Shown piece by piece: positions 24,260 to 32,979 of a DNA stretch of 64,000 nt. Source of the stretch: Bog-756 sp963703145 (lineage in GTDB: Bacteria > Actinomycetota > Acidimicrobiia > Acidimicrobiales > RAAP-2). A model generated the notes under the pieces. That model did no database searches and had not been told where the DNA came from. It saw only the letters and a program-made list of their open reading frames with translations. Numbering within the stretch: position 1 is the first letter of the stretch; each line of letters starts with the position of its first letter. The stretch lies in contig OY969793.1 in assembly GCA_963703145.1 (NCBI GenBank), forward strand, positions 4,092,001-4,156,000, given 5' to 3'. The position numbers and the translations under genes were made by a program.

Positions 24260-25283
24260 GTGACCATCGCCGAGCCCAAGCACGTGCTCGTCACGGGCAC
24301 GCCGTCCCCCCAGGTGTCCGTCAGCGGGTCCCCGGGGGGACCGGCGCGCCTCGGCGCGTGGCTGGGAGTGCTGGTCGTGGCCGGTGTTGGCGCATGGCTG
24401 GGCGTGGTCGGGCTGCAGGCCCTACTGGGGGCGGACGACCTCTCCTCGGCCCTCGGCACCGCTCAGGGACGGACGGTGGGTCCGGCGTTGATTGCGGTGG
24501 TCCTCCTCCTGGTGCTGGCTGAGCGGCGGTGGCCGGCCGTGCCGCGCCCACTGCTGGCCCGGGCTCACCTGGTGGATGCCGGGTATCTGGCCATCTTCGC
24601 CGTCGTGGTGGTGCCGCTGCTGACTGTCGTGGAGACCGGGTTCGCCATCGAACTGACCCGGCACGCCCGGTTCGTGATCATCGGACGCCTGTCGCTGGTG
24701 CCCCAGGTGGTCGTGGTGGCGGTGATTCTGATTGCCATCGATGGCATGAACTGGGCAGCCCACCTGGCCAATCACCGGTCGGCCGCGCTGTGGCGACTGC
24801 ATGCCCTGCACCACTCGCAAGAGGACATGGGTGTCCTGACGACGTTCCGGACGCACCCGTTGGTCCACGCCACGTATCTCGGGGCGCTGTTGCCCGCGCT
24901 GGTACTCGGTGCGAGCGGCACGGTACCCGGAGTCGCCCTGGTGGTCTACGGCTGCCTGGTGACCCTTCCGCACGCCAATCTGGGCTGGACCTTCGGCCCG
25001 TTGGGGCGCCTGGCGGTGAGTCCCGCCTATCACCGTCTGCACCATGCGGCAGTTCCGTTCGGACGCGCGGGGCACCGTCAACTTCGGCTTCGTCCTGGTG
25101 TGCTGGGACCAGATGGCCCGGCACGCACTGTTCCCGACCGACGGCGAGCCGGTGGCCACCGGAATCCAGGGTCGGCCGGTCCCCGTCGAGCAGTCGCCCT
25201 CCGGCCCCGGCGGGGTACGCCTGGTCCTCGCCCAGCTGGCCCAGCCGTTCCGGATGCGCACCCGCCTGGACGGTCCGTCGTGA
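24260..25283 (+). CDS. Sterol desaturase/fatty acid hydroxylase-family membrane protein (frameshifted)
   Basis: About 340 residues once repaired. The N-terminal frame from GTG 24260 has four membrane helices and the di-iron His clusters AAHLANH, RLHALHHS and, at about 258, YHRLHHA. Past there the frame diverges; the adjacent frame supplies the family ending TVNFGFVLVCWDQMARHALFP. The break falls in GGGG at 25069-25072, where one base fewer restores both. The stop of the second frame overlaps the DoxX GTG start (GTGA), which supports the reconstruction. Family members hydroxylate or desaturate lipids using diiron and O2; substrate unknown. Confidence 0.75.
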
Positions 25284-25786
25284 CGGCACTGACCGTCCGG
25301 GCGCGCCACGCCACCGAGCAGCTCCAGTCGGCCAAGGAGTCGCCGCTGGCCCGCGATGCCGCCCTCGTGGTGGTCCGGGTGGCCCTGGCCTGGATCTTCG
25401 TCTATCACGGGGCGGGCACCTTGTTCGGCGCCTTCGGCCAGCCGGGGATCCATGGCCATGCCATCTTCTTTGCCAACGTGGCCCATCTGCATCCCGGCAC
25501 GTTCTTCGCCGTCCTGAGCGGCATCATCGAGTTCTTCGGCGGGTTGGCGGTGGGCGTGGGCCTGCTGGGCCGCCTGGCGGCATCGGGCCTGGTGGGCGAC
25601 ATGGTCATCGCCATGGTCACCGTCACCTGGCACAACGGCATCGTGTCCAACGCCGCCGGATCCGGGTACGAGCTCAACATCGCCCTGGCGGCGCTGGCCA
25701 TGGTGATCGTGCTGTTGGGCACCGGTCGGTACTCACTGGACGTCGTAGCGCGAGGGTGGCTCCAACCCGGACGGGATCGGCCGTGA
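25280..25786 (+). CDS. DoxX-family membrane protein
   Basis: 168 residues from the GTG at 25280 that overlaps the desaturase stop. Four hydrophobic helices; the DoxX signature is clear: VVRVALAWIFVYHGAGTLFGAFG, then FANVAHLHPGTFFAVLSGIIEFFGGLAVGVGLLGRLAASGL. The DoxX family includes subunits linked to membrane thiol-disulfide or quinone chemistry and stress; precise role not assigned. Immediately followed by the sigma factor with GTGA overlap. Confidence 0.82.
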   Translation: MTALTVRARHATEQLQSAKESPLARDAALVVVRVALAWIFVYHGAGTLFGAFGQPGIHGHAIFFANVAHLHPGTFFAVLSGIIEFFGGLAVGVGLLGRLAASGLVGDMVIAMVTVTWHNGIVSNAAGSGYELNIALAALAMVIVLLGTGRYSLDVVARGWLQPGRDRP

Positions 25787-26430
25787 GCACGACGGTCCCG
25801 ATGGCGTCATGCTGGTACAGGATGGACCGGGTCCCCGACGATCGCCGTGCCCGTCGACCCCGTCGATGGAGTGGGGCCCGCGACGTGCCCGACGAGGTCC
25901 TGGTAGCAGGGATGTCCGCTGGTGACGACGGCGCCGCCGAGGCGTTCGTGCGGCGGCATGAACGTCGGGTGTTCGGTATCGCACTGGCCATTACCGCCGA
26001 TCGGTCGACCGCCGAGGACGTCGCACAGGAGGCGTTCGTCCGGGCCTGGCGCCACGCTGCAGTGTTCGATCCCCGGCGGGCTCCGGCCACGTCGTGGCTC
26101 TCCACGATCACCCGCAACCTGGCCATCGATGCCCTGAGACTCCGCCGGTCCACACCGGTGGGACCTGACGACCCGATGTGGCTGTTGGACGACGAGCGCG
26201 CCATGGGACCCGAAGCCACGGCGGAGCACACCGATGCCATGGACCGCGTCCGCGCCGCACTGCGCACCGTTCCTTCCGATCAACGCCGCGCCCTGGTGCG
26301 CTCAGCCTTCTACGGCCAGAGCGCCACGGAGATCGCCGATGCCGAGGACATTCCGGTCGGCACCGCCAAGAGCAGGATCCGCCTCGGCTTGTCGAAGGTG
26401 CGCTCCATCCTCGACGGGGAGGTGGAGTAG
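25783..26430 (+). CDS. ECF-type RNA polymerase sigma factor
   Basis: 215 residues from GTG 25783; ATGs at 25801 and 25822 are alternatives. Sigma-70 region 2 (about 60-130): DGAAEAFVRRHERRVFGIAL, DRSTAEDVAQEAFVRAWRH, ATSWLSTITRNLAIDALR. Region 4 (about 155-205): VRAALRTVPSDQRRALVRSAFYGQSATEIADAEDIPVGTAKSRIRLGLSKVR. An extracytoplasmic-function factor paired with the anti-sigma factor directly downstream; the stop codon abuts that gene's ATG. The upstream secreted-repeat genes and the desaturase are likely targets, by analogy with autoregulated ECF clusters. Confidence 0.9.
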   Translation: MSTTVPMASCWYRMDRVPDDRRARRPRRWSGARDVPDEVLVAGMSAGDDGAAEAFVRRHERRVFGIALAITADRSTAEDVAQEAFVRAWRHAAVFDPRRAPATSWLSTITRNLAIDALRLRRSTPVGPDDPMWLLDDERAMGPEATAEHTDAMDRVRAALRTVPSDQRRALVRSAFYGQSATEIADAEDIPVGTAKSRIRLGLSKVRSILDGEVE

Positions 26431-27108
26431 ATGGGACCCACACCCGACGGCCCGGGGTGCGCACAGCGCCAGGACGATCTGGCTGCACTGGCGCTCGGAG
26501 CGCTGACCGGTCACGACCGGGCACAGGTCCTGGCCCATCTGGAGGGGTGCCCGCAGTGTGCCTCCACGCTGGAGGAGCTGTCCGCCACCGCCGACGCGTT
26601 GGTGGACCTGATCCCCGAGGCCGAGCCACCCGAAGGGTTCTCCGAGCGCACCATGGCGCTGATCCGAGGCGAGCAGGCGGTGTCCCGAAGACCAGCGACC
26701 CATCTCCCGACGAACCGGCGGCTGCTCGCGGCGGCGGCCGTGGTGGTGGCACTGGCCCTCGGCGCCGGCATCGGGGACCTCGTGGCCACGTCGCACCGGA
26801 GCACTCCCGTGGCGGCTGTGCGGACGGCTCCGGTGCACTCGACGCTGGGGACCGAGGGCACGGTCGTGCTGGTGTCGTCGGGTCACACGGGTTGGCTGGT
26901 CATGACGTTGCACGATGCTCCGACGACCGGCGTGGTGACCTGCTCGATCACCCTGGCTGACGGGTCCCGCCGTGACGTCGGGCGCTTCTCGCTGGCCGAC
27001 GGGTACGGATCGTGGACCGCCCCACTCCCGGTATCGGCCTCTGTGGTCCGCTACGTCAGCGTCGTCGATGACCGCGGCACGATGGTGGCCGCCGCAACGG
27101 TGCGGTAG
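26431..27108 (+). CDS. Zinc-binding membrane anti-sigma factor
   Basis: 225 residues. N-terminal cytoplasmic domain (about 10-70) has the anti-sigma HxxxCxxC pattern HLEGCPQC, with DLAALALGALTGHDRAQVLAHL before it; it would clamp the sigma factor. One membrane segment lies at about 97-113. The extracytoplasmic part (about 115-225, HTGWLVMTLHDAP, SITLADGSRRDVGRFSLADG) is a putative sensor of the RskA type. Adjacent to its sigma factor with no gap, as expected for a cotranscribed regulator pair. Confidence 0.88.
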   Translation: MGPTPDGPGCAQRQDDLAALALGALTGHDRAQVLAHLEGCPQCASTLEELSATADALVDLIPEAEPPEGFSERTMALIRGEQAVSRRPATHLPTNRRLLAAAAVVVALALGAGIGDLVATSHRSTPVAAVRTAPVHSTLGTEGTVVLVSSGHTGWLVMTLHDAPTTGVVTCSITLADGSRRDVGRFSLADGYGSWTAPLPVSASVVRYVSVVDDRGTMVAAATVR

Positions 27109-27175
27109 TGGCGGCGGGGACAGGGCGATCAGCCCGCCGGGTTGGCACCCGCTTCGGTCAGGCCCGGTTCGGCCT

Positions 27176-27397
27176 GTGATCGAGCGCCTCTTCGTGCCGG
27201 ACGTGGCCGCCATGGTGGGCGTGACCCAGGCGACGATCCGCCAGCACGTGCGCCGGGGGACCATCCCCGCCTCGGACGGGTTCGACGGTCGGCGACGTTG
27301 GTGGCGCCGGGCGACCATCGAACAGTGGATGGCGACCCGGCAAAAGCCCGGCAATCCCACCTTTGGCCGCCCTGCAGGGAAGGGGGTCCGGGCCTAG
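27176..27397 (+). CDS. Small helix-turn-helix (MerR/excisionase-like) DNA-binding protein
   Basis: 73 residues from GTG 27176. VPDVAAMVGVTQATIRQHVRRGTIPAS is an HTH of the winged excisionase/MerR type, then DGFDGRRRWWRRATIEQWMATR, the typical wing and recognition tail of HTH_17 proteins. A small DNA-binding protein, role unknown; recombination directionality factors and toxin-antitoxin regulators have this size. It follows the anti-sigma gene by 67 bp and converges on the VOC gene. Confidence 0.65.
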   Translation: MIERLFVPDVAAMVGVTQATIRQHVRRGTIPASDGFDGRRRWWRRATIEQWMATRQKPGNPTFGRPAGKGVRA

Positions 27398-27428
27398 GGG
27401 CGGCCGACTGCGACCGCGACGACGACCG

Positions 27429-27881
27429 TCACGACCCCGGTGCGCCGTGTCCGGCCGGATCGAGGTCGATGAGCTCCACGCTGACGCCATTGGGATCCTG
27501 GACCACCGCCATCAAGACCGGACCGGGCAGTTCGATACGCCGTGGTGTCCCACCCAAGCCCTGGGTCGACAGTCGTTCCAAAGTGGTCTCCACGTCGGTG
27601 AACACCGACACGAGGAAGAACCCCACGCCAGGTCGCGGTGATGCCGGCGATGGGTCCTCCATGCCTCCGGAGAATTCGACCAGCTCGACGATTCCCGACT
27701 CGGTCTCCGACGGGTCACCGAGGAAGACGGAGCGCAAGGAGGATTCGGGCGCGTGGAACAAGGTGGGCCAGTCCCCTTCGAAGTGGCCGTCCATCTGCTG
27801 GACGAAGCCCAGCCCGTCACGCCAGAAACGCAGGCTGGTGTCGACGTCGGCAGTGCCGATGGCGGTGTGGTGGATCTTCAC
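27429..27881 (-). CDS. VOC/glyoxalase-family protein
   Basis: 150 residues. Two vicinal-oxygen-chelate half-domains: MKIHHTAIGTADVDTSLRFWRDGLGF at the N-terminus and VGFFLVSVFTDVETTLERL with DPNGVSVELIDLDP in the second half. His5 and the later Glu (near 138) are the expected metal ligands. Such proteins include glyoxalases, methylmalonyl-CoA epimerases and ring-cleavage dioxygenases. It is the last gene of the catabolic series, 56 bp past the DUF35/thiolase gene, and may process the same substrate. Confidence 0.75.
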   Translation of the reverse strand: MKIHHTAIGTADVDTSLRFWRDGLGFVQQMDGHFEGDWPTLFHAPESSLRSVFLGDPSETESGIVELVEFSGGMEDPSPASPRPGVGFFLVSVFTDVETTLERLSTQGLGGTPRRIELPGPVLMAVVQDPNGVSVELIDLDPAGHGAPGS

Positions 27882-27937
27882 GGTGGGTCTCCTCCCCGGT
27901 GAGCACCGGGATGACGGTGGACTGCGTAGGTCCTGTC

Positions 27938-29590
27938 TCAGTGGTCGGCGGTCAGCAGGAAGCAGCCGCCCGGCGTGCCGCCCCCGGTCGACACCACCGC
28001 GACCTGGGCTCCCTCGACCTGGCGAGCGTCGGCATCGCCCCGAAGCTGCACGATGGCCTCGTGGATGAAGCCGTAGCCGTGGGTGCGACCCGCGGACAGC
28101 TGGCCTCCGAAGGTGTTGAGGGGAAGGTCGCCCCCGAGCGCGATCCGGGTGGGGTCCGAGAGGAACTCACCCGCCTCGCCGATGCCGCAGAATCCCAATG
28201 CCTCGATCCAGCTCAGGCAGTTGAACGTGAATCCGTCGTACAGCTGTGCCACGTCGACGTCGTCGGGGCCGAGTGTGGTGCGCGACCAGAGATGCGCTGC
28301 AGGCCCAAGGGTCTGGGGCTCGTGGCTGAGGGTGCCCTGGTCCCAACTCACCCGGTCGATGATCTGGGTGCCTACGGCCTCGACCAGCACCGGCGGGTGG
28401 GCCAGGTCACGGCTGGCGTCGACGGCCGAGACGACGATGGCGATGGAGCCGTCGCAGGGGACATCACAGTCGTAGAGGCCGAACGGGCTCGAGATCATGC
28501 GGGCCTCGAAATACTCCTCCCGGGTCAGAGGCTCCCGGTAGACGGCGTCGGGGTTGAGTCCGGCGTGGGTGCGGGCGTTGACAGCAATGGTGGCCAGCGC
28601 CTCGCGGGTGGTGCCGTAGTGGTGGAAGTGGTTAGAGGCATTCATGGCGATCCAGTTGGCGGCGCTCATGGCGCCGTAGGGAAGTCGCCACGCCATGAAG
28701 TCGCCCTCCACTCGCTGGCCGGCGGCTGGCGCCGACGGAGGTTGACGGCGGATCCGGTCCGTCCACGTCGACTCCCAGACCGTCCGGAAGCACAGGACGT
28801 GACGGCACAGCCCGGCGGCGACCGCCAACATGGCCGCTACCACCGACCCGCCCTGGCCAGGGGTCTCCATGCCGCCGTTGAACCAGGTGGGCCGGACACG
28901 GAGCACCTCTTCCAGGGCGGTCACCCCGCCCTCGGAGTGGCCGCCCGCAGCAGGGCTGCCGGGGTAGGTGGAGAGGCCATCGATGTCGGCCATGGTCAGG
29001 CCGGCATCGGCCACCGCCTTCCGGCATGCCTCCACGGTCAGTGCCAGTGGGTCAACGCCCAGCCGCCGCCCGATGGTGGACATGCCGATCCCGGTCAGCG
29101 CCACCCGGTCCTCGAACTTGTCGGCCCGGGCCATGGGACGCACGTGGGCTCCGACCGGCTCGTCGGGCGGTACCGGCCCCTCACTGGTGTCGTCGGCCCG
29201 AGGTGTGAACACCGGCAGCCAGACGTCGTCGACGTGTTCGAAGCGCACCTCGACCCGTTGGCCGACGGTCACCGATCCCGGCTCGACGTCGACCAGGTTG
29301 GTGGTCAGACGGACCCGCTGGTCCTCATCGATGGCCACGATCGCCACGATGTACGGCGGGGGGAAGTCGGGGCTCCATGGCTGTTCATTGACGGTGAATC
29401 CGACCACCACGCCGGTGCCGGCCACCGGAGCGGGCGCCAGCTCGTCCGACCCGCAGGTCCGGCAAATCGGTGCCGGCGGATGTTGCAGCGCCTCACACTG
29501 TCCGCACTTCCGGAAGCGCAGAGTGCCGTCGGCGCCCGACGTCCAGAAGAATTCGTTCTCCGGAGTGATCTTGGGCAGCGGGCGGCTCAT
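27938..29590 (-). CDS. DUF35-thiolase (Ltp2-like) fusion, putative acyl-CoA aldolase or thiolase
   Basis: 550 residues from ATG 29590. Residues 1-140 are a DUF35 OB-fold with a zinc ribbon (Cys29, Cys32, Cys43, Cys46; FRKCGQCEAL, ICRTCG). Residues about 150-550 are a lipid-transfer-type thiolase: GIGMSTIGRRLGVDPLALTVEACRKAV, DIDGLSTYPG, GLYDCDVPCDGSIAIVVSA and GGDLPLNTFGGQLSAGRTHGYGF. In steroid side-chain degradation the aldolase Ltp2 works with a separate DUF35 partner (ChsH2-type); here the two are one polypeptide. Catalysis could be retro-aldol or Claisen cleavage of an acyl-CoA. Sits in the BVMO/CaiB operon, 61 bp from the flavin protein. Confidence 0.82.
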   Translation of the reverse strand: MSRPLPKITPENEFFWTSGADGTLRFRKCGQCEALQHPPAPICRTCGSDELAPAPVAGTGVVVGFTVNEQPWSPDFPPPYIVAIVAIDEDQRVRLTTNLVDVEPGSVTVGQRVEVRFEHVDDVWLPVFTPRADDTSEGPVPPDEPVGAHVRPMARADKFEDRVALTGIGMSTIGRRLGVDPLALTVEACRKAVADAGLTMADIDGLSTYPGSPAAGGHSEGGVTALEEVLRVRPTWFNGGMETPGQGGSVVAAMLAVAAGLCRHVLCFRTVWESTWTDRIRRQPPSAPAAGQRVEGDFMAWRLPYGAMSAANWIAMNASNHFHHYGTTREALATIAVNARTHAGLNPDAVYREPLTREEYFEARMISSPFGLYDCDVPCDGSIAIVVSAVDASRDLAHPPVLVEAVGTQIIDRVSWDQGTLSHEPQTLGPAAHLWSRTTLGPDDVDVAQLYDGFTFNCLSWIEALGFCGIGEAGEFLSDPTRIALGGDLPLNTFGGQLSAGRTHGYGFIHEAIVQLRGDADARQVEGAQVAVVSTGGGTPGGCFLLTADH

Positions 29591-29651
29591 GATCCGTCGC
29601 CTGACCGAGTTCGTTCCGGTGGCCGCGCCCACTGCCGGTCGACGCCTGGGA

Positions 29652-30128
29652 TCACGCCAGACCCATCTTCCGGAAGTCCCAGCTCACGATCTTCTCGGGT
29701 ACGACACGGAGCCAGGCGTGGCGCCCGTCGTGGAAGAAGGTACCCCCAACGTATTTGTCACCGAACAGCCGCTCCGGCTCGACCAGCTCGTCGCACGGGT
29801 CGCCGGTCCGCGGAGCCTCGCCGACCCCCTCGGCCCGACCCCTGATCTCCACGCCGCGGAGCTCCCCGAAATCCACCCCGGCGTCGACCAGCACGCTGAT
29901 CACGGGCTCCCGCTCGATGTCGGTCCACCGTTGACTGGCCACGATCGAGTTGAGCCAGATCGTCTCGCCGTCCCAGACGAACCACAGGGGAGTGCAGTGG
30001 GGTCCGGTCGGGCCGGTCGTGGCGACCCGGCATGTGCGCTCCTCGACCAGGAACGCGTCCCGCTCATCGGGAGTCATGGCGATGCGACGCGACCGTCGCT
30101 GCTCCCGCATCACTGCTGTTCTCTCCAT
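29652..30128 (-). CDS. Pyridoxamine 5'-phosphate oxidase-like/F420- or FMN-binding split-barrel protein
   Basis: 158 residues. Split beta-barrel: MTPDERDAFLVEERTCRVATTGPTGPHCTPLWFVWDGETIWLNS, then RWTDIEREPVISVLVDAG and a WLRVVPEKIVSWDFRKM ending. This family holds FMN- or F420H2-dependent reductases and heme-degrading enzymes; the cofactor cannot be told from sequence. It may reduce an unsaturated intermediate in the operon. ATG 30128 used; internal ATG at 30110 possible. Downstream of the CaiB gene by 19 bp. Confidence 0.72.
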   Translation of the reverse strand: MERTAVMREQRRSRRIAMTPDERDAFLVEERTCRVATTGPTGPHCTPLWFVWDGETIWLNSIVASQRWTDIEREPVISVLVDAGVDFGELRGVEIRGRAEGVGEAPRTGDPCDELVEPERLFGDKYVGGTFFHDGRHAWLRVVPEKIVSWDFRKMGLA

Positions 30129-30147
30129 CGCCGCTGAGGGGAGTGCA

Positions 30148-31374
30148 TCAGGCCACCACCCCTTCCACCTTCAGTCCGACGACTGTCTCGGTGTCGTAGT
30201 CCAGACTGGCCAATACCTCATCGCAGTGCTCATTGAACTCCGGGGCGCGTTTCGGGGTGGCCGGTGCCCCGTCGAACTGGACGGGCGTGGTGACGAGGCT
30301 GAACGGCACGCCGGCGGCATTGGTGGTCTCCAGGACGTACCCGTTGGCCTTCACCTGTGGATCGCTCACCACCTCGAGGCTGTCCTGGGCCACTGACCAC
30401 TGGCCGTCGAAGCTGGACAGGCGCTCACGCCACTCGGCCACCGGGGCCGAGGCGAACACGGTGGTCAGAATGCCCCGGGCTGCATCGGCGTTGGCCGCCA
30501 GCAGCTCGTGGGTCGTGAAGCGCTCGTCGACGATGAGGTCCTCGCGCCCGATGGCCCGGCACGCACCGGGCCAGTAGTGGAATCCCTGCAGACAGGTGAG
30601 GGCCAAGAACGCACCGTCCTCGGTCTTGTAGGTGCCCACCAGAGGATTGGACGGCCCCCCGCCCGAAGACCCCGAAGCAGGCGGTCGCCACGCAAAGCCC
30701 ATCTGGAGGGAGAGGGCGACGGCAGGGCTCATGGCCCACATGCCGACGCCGAGGAGCGACACATCGACGGTGACGGCCTCGCCGGTCCGCTCCCGATGGA
30801 ACAGCGCCCCCATGATCCCGCCTGCGATGGTCATGCCGCCGATGGAGTCCCCGTAGCCGGGCCCGGGCTGGCCCACCAACCCCTCGGCATCCGGAGGAGT
30901 GGATCCCATGGCGCTACCGCCCCGGCACCAGTAACTGAGGAAGTCGTAGCCACCCCGATCCGCATCAGGACCCCGCTCGCCACCCCCGGTACCGGCGACA
31001 TAGATGATGTTGGGATTGTGTGCACGGATGTCCTCGAGCTCCACATGGAGCCGCTTGCGGACCCCTGGGAGCTTGTTGGTGAGGAACACATCGCAGGTGG
31101 CAGCGAGCTTGTAGACCACCTCGATCCCCTTGGGCGACGTGAGATCGATACCGATGCTCTTCTTGCCCCGGTTGGAGTGCTCCAACAGGACGTGGACGTC
31201 ACCCCCCATGGCCATCACGCCACTCGATGCCAGGCCACGCATGGCGTCGCCGCGCTCGACGTGCTCGACCTTGATCACCTCCGCACCCCAGTCGGCCAGG
31301 ATGGCCGATGCGGCAGGCACGAAGGTGTGCTCTGCCACTTCGAGGATGCGAACACCCTGCATGATGTCGGTCAT
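30148..31374 (-). CDS. CaiB/BaiF family CoA-transferase
   Basis: 408-residue family III CoA-transferase. MQGVRILEVAEHTFVPAASAILADWGAEVIKVE is the standard N-terminus; NRGKKSIGIDLTSPKG and the catalytic-aspartate loop DRGGYDFLSYWCRGG (Asp144, the residue that forms the acyl-aspartyl anhydride in formyl-CoA transferase) are present, and GDSIGGMTIAGGIMGALFHRERTGE completes the core. It moves CoA between carboxylic acids and would activate an acid for the thiolase downstream. Operon member, 66 bp after the monooxygenase. Confidence 0.88.
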   Translation of the reverse strand: MTDIMQGVRILEVAEHTFVPAASAILADWGAEVIKVEHVERGDAMRGLASSGVMAMGGDVHVLLEHSNRGKKSIGIDLTSPKGIEVVYKLAATCDVFLTNKLPGVRKRLHVELEDIRAHNPNIIYVAGTGGGERGPDADRGGYDFLSYWCRGGSAMGSTPPDAEGLVGQPGPGYGDSIGGMTIAGGIMGALFHRERTGEAVTVDVSLLGVGMWAMSPAVALSLQMGFAWRPPASGSSGGGPSNPLVGTYKTEDGAFLALTCLQGFHYWPGACRAIGREDLIVDERFTTHELLAANADAARGILTTVFASAPVAEWRERLSSFDGQWSVAQDSLEVVSDPQVKANGYVLETTNAAGVPFSLVTTPVQFDGAPATPKRAPEFNEHCDEVLASLDYDTETVVGLKVEGVVA

Positions 31375-31440
31375 GTCGATTCTCCTTTTGCGGTGTGGCG
31401 CCCGGTGGGCTGACTGCTCTGACCGGACTGATGGGGAACG

Positions 31441-32979
31441 TTATTCGGCTGAGGTGGCCTGCGCCGTCTGACCCGCCGGCGAGGGTGGTCCGTGAGACTG
31501 ACCGGTGGGCCGGCGACGACCGGATTCAAACACCGGGCCGAGCAGTGTGGTGAGGGCGCCATAGGCCAGCGACCCATAGGGCCACTGGGTGACCACCCGG
31601 CCCGAGGGCGACGTGTAGTAGTTGTTGGCCATGGCCCAGGCCGTCTTGGACATGCTCCGCTGGATCCATCGGTTGTAGATCTCGTAGGGTCGCCGTCGGA
31701 CCTCGGTTGCGGTGATCCGTCCCCGGGCCAGCCGGCGGACGGCACGCACCACGTATTCGGCCTGACGCTCGAGGTGGGAGATGATCTCACCCCCGTTGGT
31801 ATTGGGGCCGTACAGCATGTAGAAGTTCGGGAATCCCGGCACAGTGAGCCCGAGGAAGGCGGCCGGCTCGCCCTGCCACCAATCGCGCAGCGTGCGACCG
31901 TCGCGGCCCACGACGTCGAGGGACGCCAGGTAGTTCGCCGGCTGGAATCCCGTGGCCATGATGAGGACGTCGGCGGCGTGCTCGGCGCCCGTCGTGTCCA
32001 CCACGCCTGTTGGCGTGACCGACGCCACCGCGTGGGACACCAGCTCGACATTGGGTCGGAGCAGCGCCGGGTAGAAGGTGCCAGTCAGGATGGGCCGCTT
32101 TCCCGGGTAGGGATAGTCGGGTGTCACCGCCTCGCGCAGGTCGGGTCGATCCTTGAAGACGTAGTTGATGTAACTGAGGCACTGCTGTTGGCGGAGGGTG
32201 TTGAGTTTGGTGCCGGGTCGATGGATGCTGCCGCGCAGCTGCCCCCGCTCGAGCTGCCACAAGAGCCGCAGCCGCTCCCTGCGGTAGGCCAGTAGCCCGG
32301 AGAAGCTGGCCCGCTCTTCGTCGCTGAAGTCGCGGTCGCCCTTGGGGATGACCCACCCCGGCTCCCGCTGGAAGAGCGTCACATGGCCGGCGATGGGAGC
32401 GATGGCGGGGAGTACCTGCGATGCGGTCGAACCGGTGCCGACGATGGCGATCCGCTGGCCGGTCAGGTCGTGGTGGTGCTCCCAGCGGGCGGTGTGGAAC
32501 GCCGGGCCCGCGAAGGTCTCGAGCCCGGGCCAGTCGGGATAGCGAGGGACGTTGAGCAACCCGACCGCACTGACCAGGAGCTCGCTCTGCAGTGTCTCGC
32601 CGTCGGCCAACTCGATCTCGTAGCGGTGTGCCGCTTCGTCCCAGGTGGCCGTTCGCACCCTGGTCTCGAGGCGGAGATGGGAGCGGAGGCCGAACTGGTC
32701 GACGACCTCCTCGAGATACTGCTGGAGCTCGGTCTGGCGGGCGTGGGTGCGGCTCCAGTCGCTCCGCTTGAAGGAGTACGAATAGAGATGGGAGCCCACG
32801 TCGACCTCGGCCCCGGGGTAGTGGTTGTCCCACCACGTCCCGCCGATCCCGCTCGACTGCTCGACGATCGTGAAGGAGTCGAATCCTGCCCGCTTCAGTT
32901 TGACGGCCACGGCGATGCCGCCGAACCCGGCACCCACGATCACGACCCGGGGTGGCCGTCGGGAGCCCTGTGTCCTCAT
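31441..32979 (-). CDS. Baeyer-Villiger-type FAD monooxygenase
   Basis: 512 residues. Two dinucleotide-binding motifs: FAD GAGFGG (16-21) with GGTWWDNHYPGAEVDVGSHLYSYSF, and NADPH GTGSTA (181-186). Between them is the Baeyer-Villiger fingerprint FAGPAFHTARW (156-166; FxGxxxHTxxW). Such flavoproteins use NADPH and O2 to insert oxygen next to a ketone, giving an ester or lactone; cyclohexanone-, steroid- and phenylacetone-type substrates are known. Its 3' neighbour is a CoA-transferase and its 5' overlap partner an SDR, so the likely order is alcohol to ketone to ester. Confidence 0.9.
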   Translation of the reverse strand: MRTQGSRRPPRVVIVGAGFGGIAVAVKLKRAGFDSFTIVEQSSGIGGTWWDNHYPGAEVDVGSHLYSYSFKRSDWSRTHARQTELQQYLEEVVDQFGLRSHLRLETRVRTATWDEAAHRYEIELADGETLQSELLVSAVGLLNVPRYPDWPGLETFAGPAFHTARWEHHHDLTGQRIAIVGTGSTASQVLPAIAPIAGHVTLFQREPGWVIPKGDRDFSDEERASFSGLLAYRRERLRLLWQLERGQLRGSIHRPGTKLNTLRQQQCLSYINYVFKDRPDLREAVTPDYPYPGKRPILTGTFYPALLRPNVELVSHAVASVTPTGVVDTTGAEHAADVLIMATGFQPANYLASLDVVGRDGRTLRDWWQGEPAAFLGLTVPGFPNFYMLYGPNTNGGEIISHLERQAEYVVRAVRRLARGRITATEVRRRPYEIYNRWIQRSMSKTAWAMANNYYTSPSGRVVTQWPYGSLAYGALTTLLGPVFESGRRRPTGQSHGPPSPAGQTAQATSAE

